Source: Candidatus Pacearchaeota archaeon (lineage in GTDB: Archaea; Nanoarchaeota; Nanoarchaeia; Pacearchaeales; GW2011-AR1). From it: a stretch of DNA of 11,207 bases. The notes beneath the pieces were generated by a model that saw nothing but the letters and a program-made list of their open reading frames with translations, did not search any database and had not been told where the DNA came from. Made by a program: the position numbers and the translations under genes. Of the stretch, positions 5,637-11,132 are shown piece by piece. Every line of letters begins with the position of its first letter. The first letter of the stretch is position 1. The stretch is from contig NZER01000502.1 in assembly GCA_002690445.1 (NCBI GenBank), positions 1 to 11,207 of the forward strand. Direction: 5' to 3'.

Positions 5637-7613
5637 ATGTTGATAATGAAAAGCAAGGTGGCGAACAAGTGGGTAGCCGACAGCACCTATCAAGAGAAAG
5701 ACATCTTGAAGGCGGCTCGGTGGCGGTGGAATCCCGACACCAAGGCGTGGTGGACCGATGACCCCGCCAAAGCCGCCAAGCTGATTGAGTTTGCCGATAA
5801 GAATACCAAGGCCGAATTAACAAAAATCGCGGATCAGCGCACGGCCAAGCTGAACGCCTCCTCGGCCACGGACGCCAAAATCTCCATCCCGGCACCCGAA
5901 GGGCTGGCGTATATGCCGTTCCAGAAGGCCGGGATCGCGTTTGGGTTGGCGCGGGACAACGTGCTGATCGGGGATGAGATGGGCTTGGGCAAGACGATCC
6001 AAGCCATCGGGCTGATAAACAGCACCAAGGCCAAGCGCGTCTTGGTCATTTGCCCCGCGAGTTTACGCCTGAACTGGAAAAATGAACTTGAAAAATGGCT
6101 CACCGTTGACCGCGAGATAGGCATAGCGGTAGGCAAGTCCTACCCCGACACCGCTGAGATAGTCATAATCAATTATGACATCATACACACCCACGCCAAG
6201 GCCCTCCGCGCCGAAGAGTGGGATCTGATGATTGCGGACGAGATCCATTACTGCAAAAACCAACAAGCTCGGCGCACCCAGTACACGCTTGGCTACACGA
6301 AGGCTGAGAAGAAAAACGGCCAATGGGAGGACGTAGTAAAAGTAGCCCCGATCCCGGCGAAGAAGCGCGTCTTCATGACGGGAACGCCCATCGCCAACAG
6401 GCCCATTGAGCTTTGGCCTATCGTCAACGCCCTTGGTCTATTTGACAATTTTTGGGGCTACGCGAAACGGTATTGCGCGGCCTACAAGGGGCGATGGGGG
6501 TGGGATATGACTGGCTCTTCGAATCTTCCAGAGCTTCAGGAAATGCTACGCACCGAGATCATGGTGCGGCGGCTCAAAAAGGACGTTTTGACGGATCTCC
6601 CCGCCAAGGTTAGACAGGTTATTGAGATTCCATCCAACGGAGCCACGGCCTCGGTCACCGCCGAGCGTGAGGCGTGGGATCAGTGGGAGGATCAAATAAC
6701 GGGCCTGAAGGCGGCGGTGGAACTGGCGAAGGTCAGTGATGACCCCGCAGATTATGAATTGGCCGTCAAGCGGCTTCGCGATGGCCTCACCGTGGCTTTC
6801 AACGAGATGAGCGCCTTGCGCCAGATGACCGCCGTGGCAAAGATCCCCGATATAGTGGCGCATTTGTCCGAAGTTCTTGAAGCCACCGACAAGGTGGTAG
6901 TGATGGCGCATCACCGCAAGGTGATTGACGGCCTTTCCAAGGCCCTTGAGGACGCTGGGGTTAAGCACGTAAGCCTGACGGGCCGGGATAGCATGACGGC
7001 GCGACAGGCGGCGGTGGAGGCGTTTCAAGACGATCCCACGGTCAACGTGTTCATCGGGTCTATTCAGGCCGCAGGAGTGGGCATAACGCTAACCGCCGCC
7101 AGCCACGTCATCTTTGCCGAGTTGGATTGGGTTCCCGCCAACTTGAGTCAAGCCGAAGACCGTTGCCACCGGATAGGACAGACCGATAGCGTACTGGTTC
7201 AGCATTTAGTGCTGGAAGGTAGTATGGACGCGGTAATGGCGAAAAAGATCACTGCTAAACAGCGCGTCATAGATGAGGCCCTCGACAAAGAAATACCGGA
7301 GTTTAAAGTCCCGGTGATCCCTGCCGTAGAGGTCACCGAAACGCCGCGCAAGGCGATAGAAGCGGCAGCGGCCACCCTTACGCCGGAGCAGATTGAAGCG
7401 GTGCATCGGGGCTTACAGGCGCTTGCGGCGATGTGCGATGGCGCACGGGAGATCGACGGCATGGGCTTCAATAAGTTTGACACCATGATTGGGAAGTCTT
7501 TGGCGGGTGCGATTACGCTCTCACCCAAACAGGCCGCGCTCGGCCAGCGGTTGGTGCGGAAGTACCGCCGCCAGTTGCCCGAAGGCACACTATCCGAAGC
7601 CGGGATAAAATAG
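5637..7613 (+). CDS. SNF2-family (HepA/SMARCAL1-like) DNA helicase/ATPase, 658 aa
   Basis: The ATG at 5637 follows AGGAGAAACGAAT; a longer in-frame start lies inside P8 and is rejected. A small N-terminal domain (about 10-55, with ILKAARWRWNPDTKAWWTDD) precedes a full superfamily 2 core: Q motif MPFQKAGI (93-100), Walker A DEMGLGKT (113-120), Ia VICPASL (137-143), Walker B DEIH (201-204, variant of DEAH), MTGTP (247-251), VVMAHH (421-426), GVGITLT (480-486) and QAEDRCHRIGQ (505-515). This predicts an ATP-driven duplex DNA translocase in phage replication, repair or recombination. The C-terminal part (about 605-650: GMGFNKFDTMIGKSLAG, QAALGQRLVRKYRRQLPEG) is a separate module seen in phage proteins and recurs at 3830-3900 and 8099-8176. 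It heads the P8 cluster. Confidence 0.95.
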   Translation: MLIMKSKVANKWVADSTYQEKDILKAARWRWNPDTKAWWTDDPAKAAKLIEFADKNTKAELTKIADQRTAKLNASSATDAKISIPAPEGLAYMPFQKAGIAFGLARDNVLIGDEMGLGKTIQAIGLINSTKAKRVLVICPASLRLNWKNELEKWLTVDREIGIAVGKSYPDTAEIVIINYDIIHTHAKALRAEEWDLMIADEIHYCKNQQARRTQYTLGYTKAEKKNGQWEDVVKVAPIPAKKRVFMTGTPIANRPIELWPIVNALGLFDNFWGYAKRYCAAYKGRWGWDMTGSSNLPELQEMLRTEIMVRRLKKDVLTDLPAKVRQVIEIPSNGATASVTAEREAWDQWEDQITGLKAAVELAKVSDDPADYELAVKRLRDGLTVAFNEMSALRQMTAVAKIPDIVAHLSEVLEATDKVVVMAHHRKVIDGLSKALEDAGVKHVSLTGRDSMTARQAAVEAFQDDPTVNVFIGSIQAAGVGITLTAASHVIFAELDWVPANLSQAEDRCHRIGQTDSVLVQHLVLEGSMDAVMAKKITAKQRVIDEALDKEIPEFKVPVIPAVEVTETPRKAIEAAAATLTPEQIEAVHRGLQALAAMCDGAREIDGMGFNKFDTMIGKSLAGAITLSPKQAALGQRLVRKYRRQLPEGTLSEAGIK

Positions 7614-7624
7614 GAGGTCAGGCC

Positions 7625-7819
7625 ATGAGTAAGAAACAACGAACATTCTACGTACACGGCGAGAAGATCACGATTAAGAGCCGCCCGAAGCTCTGGCACG
7701 GCAACCCCAACGGGTTCGCTGTGGAGATCAACGGCACCCAGTACCATGCCAACGTATTGACCCGCGAAGAGGCCGAGGATCATGTCTACGCCCGATGGGT
7801 GAAGGCCCTTGAGTTATGA
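7625..7819 (+). CDS. Hypothetical phage protein, 64 aa
   Basis: It starts at the ATG at 7625 after AGGAGGTCAGGCC, a strong site nearly identical to the one before the papain-like gene (AGGAGGTCAGGCT). The protein starts MSKKQRTFYVHGEKITIKSR and has a likely beta-sheet core (FAVEINGTQYHANVL), then a helix (TREEAEDHVYARWVKALEL). It is small, soluble and basic. The ATGA overlap couples it to the next gene, so it belongs to the helicase transcript. Function unknown. Confidence 0.78.
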   Translation: MSKKQRTFYVHGEKITIKSRPKLWHGNPNGFAVEINGTQYHANVLTREEAEDHVYARWVKALEL

Positions 7820-8106
7820 GACGGGAGATTGCCGGAATCGTCTGGGAGCGATTACAGGAGCCTTATCGGCACTGGAAATCGGAGATTGGGGAAATTACTG
7901 GCGGGGGTGGTTTTGGCTATATGTCCGAATACAGTTTCACGGGAGAAGGTCGAGACTATGAAGGGTTTCGATGCGGCTACACAACGCTGGGCGAGGTCGA
8001 GGAGTATCTGGTCGAGGTAATCAACGTGCGGATGCCAGAGCGCAAAGCCAAGCGAGAGCGGTTCAAAAAATATGTCGAGGAGCGAGGCGGGAACTGGCAT
8101 GAGTAG
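7816..8106 (+). CDS. Hypothetical phage protein, 96 aa
   Basis: The start ATG (7816) overlaps the TGA of the preceding gene (ATGA), with only AAGG upstream, so it probably depends on coupling. The protein has an N-terminal helix (MRREIAGIVWERLQEPYRHW), a Gly-rich turn (TGGGGFGYMSEYSF), a middle with GRDYEGFRCGYTTLGEVEEYL and a highly basic C-terminal helix (ERKAKRERFKKYVEERGG). No family recognised. The 25-codon RKYRRQL gene overlaps its end by 8 nt. Confidence 0.75.
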   Translation: MRREIAGIVWERLQEPYRHWKSEIGEITGGGGFGYMSEYSFTGEGRDYEGFRCGYTTLGEVEEYLVEVINVRMPERKAKRERFKKYVEERGGNWHE

Positions 8107-8176
8107 CCGCAAATACCGCCGCCAGTTGAGCGAGGGCATTGTAGCGGAAGCCGGGATAGTGACAGGTGAGAAATAA
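8099..8176 (+). CDS. 25-aa peptide gene, free-standing RKYRRQL module
   Basis: ATG at 8099, TAA at 8174-8176, starting inside the last codons of the preceding gene. It encodes MSSRKYRRQLSEG then IVAEAGIVTGEK. This matches the helicase C terminus (RKYRRQLPEG...SEAGI) in protein and largely in DNA. It is basic and too short for the ORF size normally called. It may be a real peptide, or the remnant of a second helicase-like C terminus left by recombination. An ATG in frame with the module, and the overlap typical of this cluster, favour a real gene slightly. Confidence 0.5.
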   Translation: MSSRKYRRQLSEGIVAEAGIVTGEK

Positions 8177-8200
8177 GTGTAGATAAAGTGAAAATAGTGC

Positions 8201-8229
8201 TTGACTTGTTTGTTTTGGTTGTGTATATT
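8201..8229 (+). promoter_or_regulatory. Promoter cassette P9 (sigma70-like, rightward)
   Basis: TTGACT (8201-8206), spacer TGTTTGTTTTGGTTGTG, TATATT (8224-8229). One spacer base differs from P8 (T for G). The upstream block is degenerate (GTGAAAATAGTGC), keeping only AAAATAGTGC. It has the long leader class with AACAGGAGAAACGAA before the ATG at 8277. Confidence 0.9.
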
Positions 8230-8276
8230 AGTGGTAGAGATTAAGAGAAACAAAACACAATAACAGGAGAAACGAA

Positions 8277-8432
8277 ATGAAACTTACCGCCGAACAACAA
8301 CTGCAAATCATAGCCACGATCAAAGAATACGGCGCACTTTTTGAGATAGTTGGCGATCAAAATATCAACCGCGTATCCCCCCCCGCATTAGCGTCCATTA
8401 TCGTGAACGACCTTTCCCAAATGGAGGACTGA
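8277..8432 (+). CDS. Small hypothetical protein, 51 aa
   Basis: ATG at 8277 after AGGAGAAACGAA of the long P9 leader, so the start is well set even though the gene is short. The protein starts MKLTAEQQLQIIATIKEYGA and looks mostly helical, with a break at NRVSPP before ALASIIVNDLSQMED. It has no motif. Its position directly behind a family promoter with the conserved leader argues that it is expressed. Confidence 0.72.
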   Translation: MKLTAEQQLQIIATIKEYGALFEIVGDQNINRVSPPALASIIVNDLSQMED

Positions 8433-8436
8433 AATT

Positions 8437-8541
8437 ATGCAACGCATCCCGAAAGACAGCGTTGACGAGCAGGGTTATCAAGTACTAGCCGAGGTGCAAG
8501 CACTGATAGCCGCCACCTATAAGAAAACCGAGGAGAATTAA
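8437..8541 (+). CDS. Small hypothetical protein, 34 aa
   Basis: ATG at 8437, 4 nt after the previous stop, with GGAGG 9 nt upstream (spacing slightly long). The product begins MQRIPKDSVDEQGYQVL and forms one probable helix to the end (AEVQALIAATYKKTEEN). Its end carries the GGAG for the next gene, and TAA is followed one base later by that gene's ATG. Nothing more can be said of its role. Confidence 0.6.
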   Translation: MQRIPKDSVDEQGYQVLAEVQALIAATYKKTEEN

Positions 8542-8542
8542 G

Positions 8543-8959
8543 ATGACTACCAAAGTGAAACTCGGAACCTATACGCTCAATGGCCGAACAGGGTTTGCCA
8601 CGGTTTCAGCGAGAGAGGTCAAGGGCGAGATGCAAGCCTACAGGTTTTCAAATGAGACTCAGGCCAAGGCCCACGCGAAGAAGGTGGGCGGCTACGTTAA
8701 TACTTTTCGGGGCCGCGTTTTTTACGTGGTGGTGAATCCCGATTGGCGCGAGGGCTATGATGAGGAGGTCAGGATACAACCACCCGCTGGTAAGGGCGGG
8801 ATGTACTACCGACAGGGAACGCGGACCCGCGCTGAGTGGGACAACGGATATTCCGAGACGTTTATGCACTCAACGCTTGAGTGCGCCATTGAAAACTTCA
8901 CCGACAATGCAACCCGATGGAATGAGGATGAGGATTTTGGTCTGTGCGAGAAAGTTTAA
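8543..8959 (+). CDS. Hypothetical phage protein, 138 aa
   Basis: ATG at 8543 with GAGGAG 8 nt upstream. The N-terminal half (MTTKVKLGTYTLNGRTGFAT) has beta-type alternation and a helix (NETQAKAHAKKVGG), then GRVFYVVVNPDW. The C-terminal half is polar (RAEWDNGYSETFMHSTLE) with an acidic end (NEDEDFGLCEKV). No family recognised. It is the last gene of the P9 cluster and its TAA falls in the A-rich block of P10. Confidence 0.78.
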   Translation: MTTKVKLGTYTLNGRTGFATVSAREVKGEMQAYRFSNETQAKAHAKKVGGYVNTFRGRVFYVVVNPDWREGYDEEVRIQPPAGKGGMYYRQGTRTRAEWDNGYSETFMHSTLECAIENFTDNATRWNEDEDFGLCEKV

Positions 8960-8977
8960 AAAAACCCAAAATAGTAC

Positions 8978-9006
8978 TTGACACGGTTGGTTTGGTTGTG
9001 TATATT
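8978..9006 (+). promoter_or_regulatory. Promoter cassette P10 (ACGG variant, rightward)
   Basis: TTGACA (8978-8983), spacer CGGTTGGTTTGGTTGTG, TATATT (9001-9006). It shares the ACGG variant with P6 and P5. The upstream block AAAAAAACCCAAAATAGT is kept. The leader (9007-9062) is unrelated to both leader classes and ends in AAGGAGACGGCACA. Confidence 0.92.
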
Positions 9007-9062
9007 TAGGGGTAAGAGAGGCACAGACCGCCACAGATGCACCGAACCAAGGAGACGGCACA

Positions 9063-9410
9063 ATGGCCAGTTTATTAGTAGACGTTCATAGAAGAGCTTT
9101 TGACGCGACCAATGATGGATTGAGCAAGCACCACGATATGCTCCGCGTGACGCTGCCGGGAGATTCCCCCGGCGATTCCAAATATAATAGGGAGATTCCC
9201 CACTTTTATCTCGATGAGAACAATGTAGGCGGGGAGCGATATGTCTTTCTACGCCCCGCAAAGGCCGCTGAAGGCGCGGGGTGGATGAACGGGGGTAACT
9301 TTGCCCACACGTCTGACGGACGTTTTCGGAGCGCCGTGGGCCACGGTGGGGCCATCCCCATCCATGACCGGGATGAAACTTGGGAAGAATATGAGGCTCT
9401 TTCCCGCTAA
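9063..9410 (+). CDS. Hypothetical phage protein, 115 aa
   Basis: ATG at 9063 after AAGGAGACGGCACA. The protein (MASLLVDVHRRAFDATNDGL...) has no hydrophobic segment long enough for a membrane. It contains a PGDSPGDSKYN turn, YVFLRPAKAAEGAGW, MNGGNFAHTSDGRF and a C-terminal AIPIHDRDETWEEYEALSR. The NGGN...SDGRF...IPIHDR.E blocks give me a loose memory of small phage proteins of unknown role. First gene of the five-gene P10 cluster. Confidence 0.77.
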   Translation: MASLLVDVHRRAFDATNDGLSKHHDMLRVTLPGDSPGDSKYNREIPHFYLDENNVGGERYVFLRPAKAAEGAGWMNGGNFAHTSDGRFRSAVGHGGAIPIHDRDETWEEYEALSR

Positions 9411-9429
9411 CTATGGAGGGCAACGCACC

Positions 9430-9672
9430 ATGCATGACTCTTATCTCACCTCTCGCGATGGCATCTGCACCATGCAGACCATCGTCAGCTATAGCGGAAA
9501 TGGATATACTCAAGAGGCGCTGGACGGATGGGCCGCAGAGGCCCGACAGGCGCTTGATTGTCAGCACGTGATGGGAGGGTCAATGGGTGAGCCGCCCCGA
9601 ACCCTGTATCAAGTTCAAGATGCTCAAGATGCTCAAGATGCTCAAGATGAAACTGAAGAGGAAAAATCGTGA
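9430..9672 (+). CDS. Hypothetical protein with an acidic QDA repeat tail, 80 aa
   Basis: I choose the ATG at 9430, with GGAGGG about 10 nt upstream, over an in-frame start at 9301 that would lie within the preceding gene. The N-terminal part is polar (MHDSYLTSRDGICTMQ), then TQEALDGWAAEARQALDC. The C terminus is a DAQ/QDA repeat followed by ETEEEKS, all acidic, and encoded by a 9-bp tandem repeat. The next gene's GTG overlaps its TGA (GTGA). Function unknown. Confidence 0.72.
   Translation: MHDSYLTSRDGICTMQTIVSYSGNGYTQEALDGWAAEARQALDCQHVMGGSMGEPPRTLYQVQDAQDAQDAQDETEEEKS
9616..9649 (+). repeat. 9-bp tandem repeat, CAAGATGCT x3 plus a partial copy
   Basis: Three perfect copies (9616-9624, 9625-9633, 9634-9642) and CAAGATG (9643-9649). 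The 9-bp unit keeps frame and encodes QDA, so copy-number change would only lengthen or shorten the acidic tail of the 80-aa protein. Confidence 0.95.
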
Positions 9673-9905
9673 AAATAGAGATGACAACGGAAATCGAGAC
9701 GGAGGAATTAGTGGAATTATTACTAACACAACACACACCGGAGGTCTTGATGCTAATGATCTTAGACGTATCGGACGGCGATAATGGTAAGCCGCTAACT
9801 CAGACCGGACCCGCTTACTCCCTGCGCCGAACCATCACTAAATACATTGCCGACAATACGCCAGATGAGCAAGATGATGAAGAATTGGTTGGCCGTTTTG
9901 GCTAA
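9669..9905 (+). CDS. Hypothetical acidic protein, 78 aa (GTG start)
   Basis: A GTG at 9669 overlaps the previous TGA (GTGA) and has GAGG 9 nt upstream. An in-frame ATG at 9681 has no good site. The protein is acidic at both ends (MKIEMTTEIETEELVELL and DNTPDEQDDEEL), with a hydrophobic middle (EVLMLMILDV) too short for a membrane span, and a basic helix (YSLRRTITKYIAD). No family recognised. Its end overlaps the MerR-like gene in another frame. Confidence 0.68.
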   Translation: MKIEMTTEIETEELVELLLTQHTPEVLMLMILDVSDGDNGKPLTQTGPAYSLRRTITKYIADNTPDEQDDEELVGRFG

Positions 9906-10134
9906 GTATACCAGCAAGGAGTTCGCCGCTGAGATCGGCATCCCCTCCCGCTTGTTGTTGTCATGGGGCGAAAAGAATTGGCTGACGCCTTCCATCCGAG
10001 AAGCAGAGGGGCCGGGATCAAGGCGATTATGGAGTGAAAACGATCTTCGGCGGGGGAAGCTCATCAAGCGACTGATCCCGTTCTTACATCCCGAAATGGT
10101 GCGGGAAATAACCACAGAATTCAAAAATGATTAG
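9865..10134 (+). CDS. MerR-like helix-turn-helix protein, 89 aa
   Basis: The frame has candidate starts at 9865, 9874 and 9877 (ATG) and a TTG at 9847, none with a clear ribosome site, so the N terminus is uncertain; it overlaps the preceding gene by about 40 nt. From residue 15 the fold is readable: YTSKEFAAEIGIPSRLLLSW is a helix-turn-helix of MerR/excisionase type, then EKNWLTPS matches the usual W...GLL.P loop, and SRRLWSENDLRRGKLIKRLI matches the wing and following helix (R.Y/W....DL..). It has no effector domain, so it may be a DNA-binding regulator or an excisionase-type protein. It is the only evident transcription-factor-like gene here. Confidence 0.75.
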   Translation: MSKMMKNWLAVLAKYTSKEFAAEIGIPSRLLLSWGEKNWLTPSIREAEGPGSRRLWSENDLRRGKLIKRLIPFLHPEMVREITTEFKND

Positions 10135-10145
10135 GGGGTCATGGT

Positions 10146-10508
10146 ATGGAAGATGGCGAACAGTTAGAATTGGATCTCTCGGCAGGGATTGAGCTTCGCG
10201 ACATGGGGATGGCCTTGGCGGCGGGGAATAACCGGATGGCGCTGGAAATCGCCCGTGGCGCGGCTGAGAAAATATGCCGTGAAAAGGGCGTGGTCACATC
10301 GGATGACGTGAGGCAACGCCTTGGTCTTAACCCGAGCGATATTCGGGACTCTCAGAATTGGATGGGGAGCATCTTCCGCGTTCCCCAATTTATTTGGACG
10401 GGGGAGCGGGTGAAGTCCCGAATACCCCGCAACCACGCCGCCGAGATCAAGGTGTGGACGCTAAAAGATTCTAACTGGGATTCTAACTGGAAGGGGCTTC
10501 TTCAATGA
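10146..10508 (+). CDS. Winged-helix-like phage protein, 120 aa
   Basis: ATG at 10146 with GGGGG about 8 nt upstream, 11 nt after the MerR-like gene. The N terminus is acidic (MEDGEQLELDLSAGIELRDM), then MALEIARGAAEKICREKGVV, TSDDVRQRLGLNPSDIRDS, WMGSIFRVPQFIWTGERVKS and AAEIKVWTL. The order (helix, T.DDVR, W.G..FR, ...H(A)...I.VW) resembles small phage proteins with a predicted winged helix that I know from replication regions; the function is not established. The 3' end carries a 12-bp tandem duplication (SNWDSNW) and overlaps the convergent minus gene by 26 nt. Last gene of the P10 cluster. Confidence 0.75.
   Translation: MEDGEQLELDLSAGIELRDMGMALAAGNNRMALEIARGAAEKICREKGVVTSDDVRQRLGLNPSDIRDSQNWMGSIFRVPQFIWTGERVKSRIPRNHAAEIKVWTLKDSNWDSNWKGLLQ
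10467..10490 (+). repeat. 12-bp tandem duplication near a gene end
   Basis: GATTCTAACTGG occurs twice in a row (10467-10478, 10479-10490), giving DSNWDSNW in the C terminus of the 120-aa protein. It sits where two genes converge. Confidence 0.95.
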
Positions 10509-10707
10509 CGCGGCCCTTCGCAAATGACCAGACCGCCGCATCACGTCGTGGGCGTGAGTCTTTAGCCAATCGAAAGTAAAACTCCCGCCGCCGATTAGAA
10601 TACACCGAAACGCCCTCTCCCATATGATGCGCGGCACTGATTGCGTTGGCTTTACATAGCGCCATCGCAGTAGAAATACTGTACTCGTGAGGCCCCCCGC
10701 CGCTCAT
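10483..10707 (-). CDS. Hypothetical protein, 74 aa
   Basis: The start ATG (10707-10705) overlaps the TGA of the upstream gene (ATGA), so it is coupled to the hydrophobic protein before it. The protein starts MSGGGPHEYSISTAMALCKA and continues NAISAAHHMGEGVSVYSNRR, then REFYFRLAKDSRPRRDAAVW, with a basic middle and no clear membrane segment. No family recognised. Its last 26 nt overlap the end of the convergent 120-aa gene. I see no terminator hairpin there. Confidence 0.68.
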   Translation of the reverse strand: MSGGGPHEYSISTAMALCKANAISAAHHMGEGVSVYSNRRREFYFRLAKDSRPRRDAAVWSFAKGRVIEEAPSS

Positions 10708-10928
10708 ACCGCGTTCGGCGTGTTATCGCGGATAATCTGCCGCGCAAGGTTTATCGCCACTGCTAACGCCGCAACGATAAATGACCCCGTGGGCGGCTCC
10801 ATCAGCGATGCGGGTATAAGGCCCACCTCGTTCAATACCGTGGCAGACACAGCCCCGCCCCCCGCAATTGCGGCTCCTTTTACTGCTTTCGTTAGCTCTG
10901 CTTTACCGAACCCTACTTTGAATTTCAT
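10704..10928 (-). CDS. Small hydrophobic protein, holin-like candidate, 74 aa
   Basis: The ATG at 10928-10926 has GGAGGG 5 nt upstream, the best site in this stretch. An upstream in-frame ATG at 10997 would overlap the previous gene by 47 nt and has a weaker site (GGTGG). A basic N terminus (MKFKVGFGKAELTKAVK) is followed by GAAIAGGGAVSATVL, a turn with MEPPTG, and FIVAALAVAINLARQII ending in a charged tail. Two short hydrophobic segments around a polar loop resemble small phage holins, but this is only a guess from shape; it could be another membrane or amphipathic protein. Confidence 0.62.
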   Translation of the reverse strand: MKFKVGFGKAELTKAVKGAAIAGGGAVSATVLNEVGLIPASLMEPPTGSFIVAALAVAINLARQIIRDNTPNAV

Positions 10929-10950
10929 AATGTCCCTCCACATTTGTCGA

Positions 10951-11130
10951 TCAAGTTGCGCCTGTTTCCATCGTTGATATCGTGTTTGATAACTCATTTC
11001 CACCATCCGCTTGTCTGCGTAAAAACATAACATATCTATACCACGCCCACAAAATGAACGCAAAAGATGTGCCTATAAAAACAGCCCCCCCGACCACAAT
11101 ATACGCCGAGACAGTAATGATATGTTCCAT
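10951..11130 (-). CDS. Small single-pass membrane protein, 59 aa
   Basis: The ATG at 11130-11128 has GGAG 5 nt upstream. One long hydrophobic segment (about residues 4-33: IITVSAYIVVGGAVFIGTSF, then AFILWAWYRYVMF) is followed by a basic LRR and a polar tail (ADGGNELSNTISTMETGAT), so the C terminus is probably cytoplasmic. The next gene starts 22 nt later. Lysis cassettes hold such proteins (holins, antiholins, spanins), but no endolysin is visible here to confirm it. Confidence 0.7.
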   Translation of the reverse strand: MEHIITVSAYIVVGGAVFIGTSFAFILWAWYRYVMFLRRQADGGNELSNTISTMETGAT

Positions 11131-11132
11131 GT

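Noticed and set aside
7199..7783. Minus-strand ORF of 194 codons inside the helicase region
   Set aside because: It is antisense to the conserved helicase C-terminal half, without start signals; a shadow frame.
549..9006. The dispersed repeats as a CRISPR array or transposon ends
   Set aside because: Copies are hundreds to thousands of bases apart, in both orientations, always just ahead of genes, with promoter hexamers; no regular spacers and no transposase.
8956..9567. Minus-strand ORF of 203 codons across P10 and the following genes
   Set aside because: It runs antisense through a family promoter and two genes with good ribosome sites, and its product has no recognisable features.
10929..10997. 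Longer start at 10997 for the holin-like protein (MSYQTRYQRWKQ...)
   Set aside because: It overlaps the preceding membrane protein gene by 47 nt and has a weaker site than GGAGGG before 10928. Not fully excluded.
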